The notes beneath the pieces were generated by a model. It saw nothing but the letters and a program-made list of their open reading frames with translations. It was not told where the DNA came from and searched no databases. A stretch of 64,000 nucleotides of DNA from Mycobacterium sp. 852002-40037_SCH5390672 (GTDB lineage: Bacteria; Actinomycetota; Actinomycetes; Mycobacteriales; Mycobacteriaceae): positions 1-64,000 of the forward strand of contig NZ_LZTA01000140.1 in the NCBI RefSeq assembly GCF_001665875.1, in the 5' to 3' direction. Positions 7,601 to 14,796 of this stretch are shown here, piece after piece (within the stretch, counting starts at the first letter, position 1; the number at the start of each line of letters is the position of its first letter). The translations under genes were made by a program, and so were the position numbers.

Positions 7601-8761
7601 CTAGACGAGCAACCGCGTGGGCATCACCTTGGGCTTGACGCCGTAACGCGGTCCCATGCCGTAACCGCCCCGCCCCGCCGAGGCGACGGCCGGCATGCCG
7701 GACGCCCACGTGGTGTGCGCGTCTTCGGCGGGGGCGGTCCACCCCGTGCCCGCGACGGTCGTGGTGGGGACCCGGGGTGTGGCCGCCGACCACGCGGCGG
7801 GCGTTGACAATCCGCCGACCGGGGACGCCGAGCCCATGCTCGCCAGTACCGGTGCGGCACCGACGCCCGCGGCGCTGACCGGGGCCGCGGCGCTCACCAG
7901 GGCGCCGGAGCTGACCCCGCTGCCCAAATCGCCGGCCAGGCCGGCGGAAGCCGCCGTGTCGAGGGTGTGGTTATAGAGGATGTTGGACACGATGGTGTTG
8001 AACACATTCCACGACACCACGTCGAAACCGGCATTACCGACGTTGGACACCACGGGGTCGCCGAGCACGCTGTCCAATGCGCTCCCCGCCGCGCCCGCGC
8101 CCGGCAATGCGGCCGGCGCGGCGGCCGGTGCGGCGAACGACTGCACGGCGTTGGGCACGTTGGAGACAACTCCGCGGAGCCCGCTCGTCTGCGCAGCCGT
8201 GGCCGCCGTCTGCACGCCCGACCCGCCCGGGCTGTTGGTAGGCGCCGGTGACGTCAACGGGCTCAGCCGGGCCGCGGCGGCGGACGCCGCGGCGTAGCCG
8301 TACATCGCCGCGGCGTCCTGGGCCCACATCTCGCCGTACTGCGCCTCGGTGGCCGCGATGGCCGCGGTGTTCTGGCCCAGGACGTTGGTGGCCACCAGGG
8401 CCGCGAGCTGGGCCCGGTTGGCCGCGATCAGCGGCGGCGGCACCGTCATCGCGAAGGCCGCCTCATAGGCGGCGGCCGACGCCATGGCCTGGGCCGCGGC
8501 CTGTTGCAGCTGCCCGGCGGTGGTGTGCATCCACAGCACATACGGCTCGACGGCGGTGGCCATCGCGACCGAGGAGGGACCCATCCACTCCTCGCCGGTC
8601 AGATTCGAGATGGCCGACTGGCTGCCCGATGCGGTGGTACTCAGTTCGTCGGCCAGGCTGCTGAATGCCGCCGCCGCGGCCATCATCGGCCCGGCGCCTG
8701 CTCCGGTGTACATGCGGATGGAGTTGATCTCTGGCGGAAGTGCTCCGAAGTCGAAAGTCAT
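7601..8761 (-). CDS. PPE family protein, SVP-type
   Basis: The N-terminal PPE domain (about residues 1-175) starts MTFDFGALPPE, with the Pro-Pro-Glu at 9-11 and the conserved Trp in GEEWMG at residue 59. The C-terminal part carries a degenerate SVP motif GLSTPAAW at 317-324 and ends in GRGGYGMGPRYGVKPKVMP. Proteins of this kind pair with a PE protein and leave the cell by type VII secretion. It is directly downstream of a PE gene (36 bp gap, AGGAG site 7 nt before ATG 8761), so the two are probably one operon. M. tuberculosis has its nearest PE/PPE pair (PE13/PPE18) on the other side of Rv1200, so position and partners differ. Confidence 0.9.
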   Translation of the reverse strand: MTFDFGALPPEINSIRMYTGAGAGPMMAAAAAFSSLADELSTTASGSQSAISNLTGEEWMGPSSVAMATAVEPYVLWMHTTAGQLQQAAAQAMASAAAYEAAFAMTVPPPLIAANRAQLAALVATNVLGQNTAAIAATEAQYGEMWAQDAAAMYGYAAASAAAARLSPLTSPAPTNSPGGSGVQTAATAAQTSGLRGVVSNVPNAVQSFAAPAAAPAALPGAGAAGSALDSVLGDPVVSNVGNAGFDVVSWNVFNTIVSNILYNHTLDTAASAGLAGDLGSGVSSGALVSAAAPVSAAGVGAAPVLASMGSASPVGGLSTPAAWSAATPRVPTTTVAGTGWTAPAEDAHTTWASGMPAVASAGRGGYGMGPRYGVKPKVMPTRLLV

Positions 8762-8797
8762 TGCCTCGCTCCTGTTCTCTGGCGGCTGTTCGGGGTA

Positions 8798-9610
8798 TTA
8801 GATGGCGGGCCTGGGCATCACGGTCGGCTTGACGCCATAGCGCGGGGCGCCAAGCCCGTAGCCGCCGCGTCCGGTGGTGGCCATTGAGGGCACGCCCCCC
8901 GGAATGGTGCTCACCGATGCGGTCTGGGGCGCGGCGCTGGTGAAGCCCGCGCCGACCAGCTGTGCCGGAGCGGGATTCACCACGGGCACACCGCTTGCCG
9001 CCCAACTGGGTGGCACCGACAATGCGCCGACCGAGGGCCCCCGGCCCATGCTGGCCAGCATCGGTGCCCCACCCACGGCCGCGGGCGCGGCCGGGGCGGG
9101 CGCGCTCGCCACGGTTGCCGCACCGACGTCACCCGTCAAATTCGGGATCCCGGCCGCGCCGGGGACGGGAGCGAATTGCCCCTCGCCCAAGGTGATGAAG
9201 TCGGACGCGGCCGAGCCGACGTTCTGACCCCACTCGATGGAGGTGCCGAGGGCGGCGTCCCCGGGCGGTGGGTCAGCCGCGGCCAGCGGTGCCGCTGCGG
9301 GCAACGCCGCGGCGCTGGTGGTCACCTGGTTGGCCGCTTCCGTCGTGCCATACGAACCGGCGTTGCTGTCCAAGTTGCTCACCAGTGTTTGATGAATCGC
9401 CTTCGCCTGTGCGCTGACCTGCTGATACCACGCGCCGTAGGCCGAGAATTGCGCGGCCTGCAGCGCGGAGACCTCATCGGCGGCCGCGGGAGCGATGCTC
9501 GTCGTGGGCGCTGCGGCGGCGGCATCCTGGGCGGCCATAGAAGTGCCGAGCCCTTCGAGTGTGCGCGCCGCGGCCAGCAGCGCCTCGGGCCGTGTGGTGA
9601 CAAAGGACAT
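8798..9610 (-). CDS. PE family protein with a PPE-SVP-like C-terminal tail
   Basis: Residues 1 to about 95 form a PE domain (MSFVTTRPEALLAAA, Pro-Glu at 8-9). It is followed by the type VII signal YxxxE as YGTTE at 87-91. The C-terminal part is not a PGRS or lipase domain. It contains a full GALSVPPSW motif at 195-203, and its last residues (GRGGYG, PRYGVKP at 256-262) are almost the same as the end of the neighbouring PPE protein. The SVP module normally belongs to PPE proteins. A GGAGGAG site lies 7 nt before ATG 9610. It is first in the PE-PPE operon and faces dapD. Confidence 0.88.
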   Translation of the reverse strand: MSFVTTRPEALLAAARTLEGLGTSMAAQDAAAAAPTTSIAPAAADEVSALQAAQFSAYGAWYQQVSAQAKAIHQTLVSNLDSNAGSYGTTEAANQVTTSAAALPAAAPLAAADPPPGDAALGTSIEWGQNVGSAASDFITLGEGQFAPVPGAAGIPNLTGDVGAATVASAPAPAAPAAVGGAPMLASMGRGPSVGALSVPPSWAASGVPVVNPAPAQLVGAGFTSAAPQTASVSTIPGGVPSMATTGRGGYGLGAPRYGVKPTVMPRPAI

Positions 9611-9911
9611 GTTTTTTCTCCTCCGGCAATCAAGCGGCCGCTACGGACCGGTGACAACAAACCCCGCGACAAGGCCGGAAAGGACCTGCGGACCCCCGGA
9701 AGCTACGTACCCGAATCGGCGAAATTCACGCCGCTGACCTGCTAGGACCGGTCACCCGGCATCCTGCCGAACACCACGAATGCGCTAAACGCGCCCGGCA
9801 AGACGAATTGCGTTGCCCGCGTGGGTCTTTGAACATCAGACGGCCTGCCGGTTTCCGGTCCCCAGCAGGGCGGGCGGATCCGAGCCCAGCCCACGAAGTA
9901 ACCTGACCGCC
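9611..9911. other. 301-bp divergent intergenic region between the PE gene and dapD
   Basis: It holds the PE ribosome-binding site at its left end and the dapD -10 (TAACCT, 9899-9904) at its right end. A small open frame continues dapD upstream, but it lacks the conserved N terminus. No gene or RNA could be recognised. Confidence 0.6.
9899..9904 (+). promoter_or_regulatory. Candidate -10 (TAACCT) for leaderless dapD mRNA
   Basis: TAACCT is followed by exactly seven bases and the GTG at 9912, and no Shine-Dalgarno sequence is present. The same TAACCT-N7-start arrangement occurs at the FAAL gene. Confidence 0.45.
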
Positions 9912-10856
9912 GTGACTGGAGCTGCAGGTATCGGGCTGGCAACGCTGGCCGCTGACGGATCGATCCTCGACACGTGGTTTCCCGCACCGGAACTGACCGA
10001 ATCCGGCACCAGCGCGACGTCGCGGCTGGCGCTGTCCGACATCCCCCCCGAACTGACCGCGCTGATCGGCCGGGACGACGACCGCGGCACCGAGACCGTT
10101 GCCGTGCGCACGGTCATCGGCTCGCTGGACGACGTGGCCGCCGACGCCTACGACGCCTACCTGCGATTGCATCTGCTCTCGCACCGGCTGGTGGCGCCGC
10201 ACGGACTGAACGCCGGCGGCTTATTCGGGGTGTTGACCAACGTGGTCTGGACTAATCGCGGACCGTGCGCCGTCGAAGGATTCGAGGCGGTCCGGGCCCG
10301 GCTGCGCCGCCACGGACCGGTGACGGTCTACGGCGTCGACAAGTTCCCGCGGATGGTCGACTACGTCCTGCCGACCGGGGTGCGCATCGCCGACGCCGAC
10401 CGGGTACGTCTCGGCGCGCACCTGGCCGCGGGCACGACGGTGATGCATGAGGGCTTCGTCAACTACAACGCCGGCACCCTGGGGGCCTCGATGGTGGAGG
10501 GACGCATCTCCGCCGGCGTGGTGGTGGACGACGGCTCCGATATCGGCGGTGGAGCCTCGATCATGGGCACGCTGTCCGGCGGTGGCACGGAGGTCATTTC
10601 GATCGGCAAGCGCTGCCTGCTCGGCGCCAACGCGGGCCTGGGCATCTCACTGGGCGACGACTGCGTCGTCGAAGCGGGCCTCTATGTCACCGCGGGCACC
10701 AAAGTCATTACTCCCGAAGGCAAGACGATGAAGGCCCTCGAGCTGTCCGGTGGCAACAACCTGTTGTTCCGCCGCAATTCGGTGAGCGGGGCGGTCGAAG
10801 TGGTGGCCCACGGCGGTCAGGGCATCGCCCTCAACCAGGATCTGCACGCCAACTGA
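9912..10856 (+). CDS. dapD: DapD, tetrahydrodipicolinate N-succinyltransferase
   Basis: The 314-residue orthologue of Rv1201c transfers succinate from succinyl-CoA to tetrahydrodipicolinate, the step before DapC and DapE, both also in this window. The N-terminal domain is followed by a left-handed beta-helix with hexapeptide repeats (GASIMGTLSGGG, ISIGKRCLLGANAGLGISLGDDC). The active-site signature MHEGFVNYNAGTLG and the SMVEGRISAGVVV repeats are present. GTG 9912 gives the known N terminus (VTGAAGIGLATL). It converges with the transporter gene with only 9 bp between stops. Confidence 0.93.
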   Translation: MTGAAGIGLATLAADGSILDTWFPAPELTESGTSATSRLALSDIPPELTALIGRDDDRGTETVAVRTVIGSLDDVAADAYDAYLRLHLLSHRLVAPHGLNAGGLFGVLTNVVWTNRGPCAVEGFEAVRARLRRHGPVTVYGVDKFPRMVDYVLPTGVRIADADRVRLGAHLAAGTTVMHEGFVNYNAGTLGASMVEGRISAGVVVDDGSDIGGGASIMGTLSGGGTEVISIGKRCLLGANAGLGISLGDDCVVEAGLYVTAGTKVITPEGKTMKALELSGGNNLLFRRNSVSGAVEVVAHGGQGIALNQDLHAN

Positions 10857-10865
10857 GGCGTGCAC

Positions 10866-12227
10866 CTATGAGTCGATGGGGACCTTCTCGGCGGCCGGGG
10901 CGGCGCGAAGCGCGGTTCCCCTGGTTTCGGGCAGCAGGTAGACGGACACGAAACTGGCGACGACAAGGGTCGACATCATGAGCCCGATCGCCCAGCTGCC
11001 GTAGGTCGCCAGCAAGGTGCCCGCCAGCAGCGGCGGCACGGCGGCGCCGAGGATCCCGGCCAGATTCATCGCCACCGCGGCGCCGCTGTACCGGTAGCGC
11101 GTGGCGAACAATTCGGGAACGAAGGCCCCGGTGGGGCCGTTGGCCACCGCCGCGCAGGCGAACATGCCGAGGACTGCGACGGCGTACATGACGGGGTTGC
11201 CGGTATCCATCAACGGGATGACCACGAACGACCAGGGCAGACATGCGGCCAGCCCGCACAGCATCACTCGGCGACGCCCGACTCGATCGGACAGCCATGC
11301 CCCGAACGAGACGAACGCGATACTCGTAAGCCCGGCCAGCGCGCCGACGCCCCAGATGAAGCTGCGCGAATAGCCCAAATGGGAGTGGGCGTACATGACG
11401 AGGAATGTGTTGCCCAGGTAGACGAACCCCATGCCGCCCAGGAAACAGCCCGCGACCAGCACGATCTCCCGCCGCTGCAACCGCACCAGCTCGGCCAGCG
11501 GCGCTTTGGGCACCAGGTTGCGGGCCTTCTCCTCCACGAACAGCGGGGTCTCGTCGATGTTCAGCCGCACATAGAGGGCGATGGCGATCAGTCCGCTGCT
11601 GATCAGAAACGGCACCCGCCATCCCCATTCCATGAACGCGGGGCTGCTCTCGCCCATGGTGAGGCTGACGGCGAGGAAGGTCAGGCTGGCCAGAATCCCC
11701 GCCGTCCCGCCGCCCAGCGAGGTGAACATGCCGTACCAGCCACGTTTGCCGTCGGGGGCGTATTCGGCGCTCAGCAGGACGGACCCCGCCCATTCGCCGC
11801 CCACGGCGAACCCTTGTAGCAACCGCAGGACGATAAGGATCAACGGCGCGGCCATCCCGATCGACGCCGTGTTGGGGACCAGGCCCACGCTCACGGTCGA
11901 GGCGCCCATGATCAGCAGCGTGGCGACCAGCGTCTTTTTGCGGCCCAGCCGGTCCCCGAAGTATCCGAAGACCGCCGCCCCCAGCGGGCGAGACAGGAAC
12001 GCCGTCGCGAACGTCGCCATCGAGGCGATGGTGGCCACCGTCGGGCCCAGGTGCGGGAAGAACACCGTGGGAAACACCAGTGCTGCCGCCGTCCCGTAGA
12101 TCAGGAAGTCGTAGAACTCGATGGCCGAGCCCACCAGACACGCGAGCGCAATTCGTCGCATCGGGGTCGGCGCGGCAGGAGCCGGGGTCACGGCGACGGT
12201 GCCGACGGACCGAGCGGGCTCACCCAC
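10866..12227 (-). CDS. MFS transporter, metabolite:H+ symporter (MHS) type
   Basis: The 453-residue membrane protein with about 12 hydrophobic segments is orthologous to Rv1200. The MHS hallmarks are EFYDFLIYGTAAAL in the first segment, the loop motif GYFGDRLGRKKTL between segments 2 and 3, and PETRGTAL at the C terminus. The family takes up organic acids or zwitterions with protons; the substrate here is unknown. GTG 12227 is the far start, and the conserved part begins at MRRIALACLVG about 22 residues in, so the true start is uncertain. It follows fadD36 on the same strand after 143 bp. Confidence 0.85.
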   Translation of the reverse strand: MGEPARSVGTVAVTPAPAAPTPMRRIALACLVGSAIEFYDFLIYGTAAALVFPTVFFPHLGPTVATIASMATFATAFLSRPLGAAVFGYFGDRLGRKKTLVATLLIMGASTVSVGLVPNTASIGMAAPLILIVLRLLQGFAVGGEWAGSVLLSAEYAPDGKRGWYGMFTSLGGGTAGILASLTFLAVSLTMGESSPAFMEWGWRVPFLISSGLIAIALYVRLNIDETPLFVEEKARNLVPKAPLAELVRLQRREIVLVAGCFLGGMGFVYLGNTFLVMYAHSHLGYSRSFIWGVGALAGLTSIAFVSFGAWLSDRVGRRRVMLCGLAACLPWSFVVIPLMDTGNPVMYAVAVLGMFACAAVANGPTGAFVPELFATRYRYSGAAVAMNLAGILGAAVPPLLAGTLLATYGSWAIGLMMSTLVVASFVSVYLLPETRGTALRAAPAAEKVPIDS

Positions 12228-12370
12228 GTTGGCCGCTCACTGTCGGGCTGCTTCGATACACGGTTACGACGGTAGGTGAAGGTTCGCGGCCACGCTCGGC
12301 GCTGAAGCTGGCAAGTTGCTGCGTGTCTCGGCGCCCGGCTGACCGGGTGCTTACCGTGTTGAGCGGCGGC

Positions 12371-13786
12371 TCAGCCGTCGGTCAACAGCTGCTTTTTGAG
12401 GACCTTGCCCATGGCGTTGCGCGGCAGGGCGTCCACGATGCGCACCTCACGGGGCCGCTTGTGCACCGAAAGCTCTTGGGCGACATAGTCGATCAATTCG
12501 TCGCCGGCGGCCGATCCGACGACGAACGCGACGATGCGCTGGCCGAGGTCGGCATCGGGCATCCCGACGACCGCCGCCTCTTGGACGCCCGGATGTCCGA
12601 GTAGCACCGTTTCGATCTCTCCGGCGCCGACGCGGTATCCGCCGGACTTGATCAGGTCGACGGACTCGCGTCCGACGATGCGGTGCATCCCGTCGGCGTC
12701 GATCACCGCGACATCGCCGGTGCGATACCAGCCGTCGGCGTCGAAGGCGTCAGCGGTGGCTTCCGGCCGGTTCAAATAGCCGTCGAACATCATCGGCCCA
12801 CGCACGTGCAGCTTTCCCACGGTCTCCCCGTCGTGCGGCACCAGGCCGCCGTCGTCGTCGAGCACCCGGGTCTGCACACCGGTGAGCGGCAGGCCCACCC
12901 ACCCCGGACGGCGCTCGCCGTCGGCCCGCGTGGACAGGGTGATCAGGGATTCCGAGGCGCCGTAGCGTTCGATGGGCTGATGTCCGGTGAGTCCGTCCAG
13001 TCGGTCGAACACCGGCACCGGCAGCGGCGCGCTTCCGGAGACCAGTAGCCGCGCCGGGCGCAGCGCACGGGCGGCCGTCTCGTCGGCCACCACTCGCGAC
13101 CACACCGTGGGCACCCCGAAAAACAGCGTGCCCCCGAAGTCGGTACCGGCCTGCGCGTAGCCCTGCGGCGTCGGTTTTCCGGTGTGGATGAAGCGATTCC
13201 CGATCCGCAAAGAGCCGAGCAGGCCCAGCACCAGGCCGTGCACGTGAAAGAGCGGCAAGCCGTGCACCAAGACGTCGTCGGCGCTCCACTGCCAGGCTTG
13301 CGCGAGGGCATCGAGGTCGGCCGCGATCGCCCGCCGGCTCAGCACCACGCCCTTGGGCAGCCCGGTGGTGCCCGAGGTGTAGATGATCATCGCGGTCGCG
13401 TCGGGCGACGGCTCGGCATAGCGGTGCCAGGAGCGGGCATGCAACCGCACCGGAATGTGCGGCAGCCCTTCGGGCTCGTCCGGCACCGGTCCGAGCCAGG
13501 CTTGCGCGCCGGAGTCGGTGAGCATGTGGCGGCGCTCGGCCGCGCCGACGTCGGAGGGCACCGGGACGAAGGGCACCCCGGCGATCAGGCACCCGGTGAC
13601 GGCCAGCACCGTCGCGGCGGTCGGCGCGGCCAGGATCGCAACGCGGCCCGCGCCGCCCACCCGTTCGGCCACCGAGGTGGCGGCACCGACCAGGTCGCTG
13701 CGGCTGAGCACGGTGCCGTCGATGCGCACCGCGTCGGCGATATCGGTGGCGGTGAGGGCCGAGGGATCCAGCGACGTCAGCAGCAC
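12371..13786 (-). CDS. fadD36: FadD36, acyl-CoA ligase
   Basis: The 471-residue ANL-family enzyme is close to Rv1193. It has MIIYTSGTTGLPKGVVLS (ATP-binding loop), ERYGASESLI, and the hinge and lysine regions HRIVGRESVDLIKSGGYRVGAGEIE and PRNAMGKVLKKQLL. It is short for an acyl-CoA synthetase and resembles malonyl/short-chain ligases of the MatB type. GTG 13786 has no Shine-Dalgarno sequence, but TAGCCT sits six bases upstream (13793-13798), pointing to a leaderless mRNA. The hydrolase gene lies 29 bp upstream on the same strand. Confidence 0.9.
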   Translation of the reverse strand: MLLTSLDPSALTATDIADAVRIDGTVLSRSDLVGAATSVAERVGGAGRVAILAAPTAATVLAVTGCLIAGVPFVPVPSDVGAAERRHMLTDSGAQAWLGPVPDEPEGLPHIPVRLHARSWHRYAEPSPDATAMIIYTSGTTGLPKGVVLSRRAIAADLDALAQAWQWSADDVLVHGLPLFHVHGLVLGLLGSLRIGNRFIHTGKPTPQGYAQAGTDFGGTLFFGVPTVWSRVVADETAARALRPARLLVSGSAPLPVPVFDRLDGLTGHQPIERYGASESLITLSTRADGERRPGWVGLPLTGVQTRVLDDDGGLVPHDGETVGKLHVRGPMMFDGYLNRPEATADAFDADGWYRTGDVAVIDADGMHRIVGRESVDLIKSGGYRVGAGEIETVLLGHPGVQEAAVVGMPDADLGQRIVAFVVGSAAGDELIDYVAQELSVHKRPREVRIVDALPRNAMGKVLKKQLLTDG

Positions 13787-13792
13787 GTCAGC

Positions 13793-13798
13793 AGGCTA
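13793..13798 (-). promoter_or_regulatory. Candidate -10 (TAGCCT) for leaderless fadD36 mRNA
   Basis: On the minus strand TAGCCT is followed by six bases and the GTG at 13786. It lies in the 29-bp gap after the hydrolase stop, so fadD36 may have its own promoter as well as read-through. Confidence 0.35.
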
Positions 13799-13815
13799 CC
13801 CGCCGCCGGAAAACG

Positions 13816-14724
13816 TCAGTTTCGCTCGTCCCAGATCTTCATCAGGGTGGACAGGATCTCCTCGCCGCGGCCCAGCCCGGCGAGGTGACTTTCGCCGGGC
13901 AGCACGACCAGCTCGCAGTCGGGCAGCAGGGACACCACGTGCTCGCCGTGCGCGAACGGCACGATGTGGTCACTGTCGCCGTGCCACCAGCGGACCGGAA
14001 CCTTGACCTCGTCGAGCCGGAATCCCCAGTCCTGGGTGAACAGAATGATGTCGTTGAAGGGCGCAGCCAGCTGCTTGCGGCTGCCGTTGAGCAGGTCGTC
14101 GAGGAACATGGCCCCGAACTCGGGCCGGGTGAGCAGGCGCCGATCGGCTTCGGGCGATACCGCGGCGTACAGGTACAGCGCGGTGTTCGCGACCGGACGG
14201 ATGGCCCGGACCACCAGGCTCGCGCCGATCCGCAGTGGGTCACCGCCCAGCCGCAGCAGCGGCGCCATCCGCTTGCCCAGGTTCATCAGACCGCTGGTGA
14301 TCCCCTCGTCGCCGAGGAATGGCGCGACGCCGCCGAGCACGCCGGCGGCGACGACACGATCGGACAGCACCGCCGCGGACGCGAGCGCGTACGGACCGCC
14401 TCCGGACAGGCCGATGACGGCCATTTTGCCGATGCCGAGCGTGTCCGCGATGTTCCGCAGGTCGTCGGCGAACGCCCTGATGTTCTCGTACCGATGCGGC
14501 GTCGACGAGCCGATCCCCGGCCGGTCCAGCCCGATCAGCCGGATCTTGTTGTTCTCGGCGTAGAGGCGGGCTTCGGTGGGAATCTGGCGGCGGGCGCCGG
14601 GGGTACCGTGCAGCCAGAAGACCGCCCGACCCTGCGGATCACCGAATTCGGCGAAGCCGATCTGGCGGTCCTCGCCGACGGCGACGTTTCCTTCGAGTTT
14701 GGGGCGGGCGATCTCGATGACCAT
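13816..14724 (-). CDS. Alpha/beta hydrolase (Rv1191-like)
   Basis: The 302-residue alpha/beta-fold hydrolase has the oxyanion segment FWLHGTPGARR, the nucleophile elbow GLSGGGPY (Ser at residue 107), a probable acid in WHGDSDHIVP and the catalytic His in GESHLAGLG. It matches Rv1191 in length and place. The substrate is unknown; esterase or lipid hydrolase is the family expectation. It is the last core gene before the catabolic island, 72 bp downstream of the CoA-transferase stop on the same strand. Confidence 0.85.
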   Translation of the reverse strand: MVIEIARPKLEGNVAVGEDRQIGFAEFGDPQGRAVFWLHGTPGARRQIPTEARLYAENNKIRLIGLDRPGIGSSTPHRYENIRAFADDLRNIADTLGIGKMAVIGLSGGGPYALASAAVLSDRVVAAGVLGGVAPFLGDEGITSGLMNLGKRMAPLLRLGGDPLRIGASLVVRAIRPVANTALYLYAAVSPEADRRLLTRPEFGAMFLDDLLNGSRKQLAAPFNDIILFTQDWGFRLDEVKVPVRWWHGDSDHIVPFAHGEHVVSLLPDCELVVLPGESHLAGLGRGEEILSTLMKIWDERN

Positions 14725-14796
14725 GTCCAGAGCTTGGCATGTCAGGCGCGGTTACCAAAGGCCGGGCCAGGCGCTTCTCGCCCCCGCCGCCGGCGA

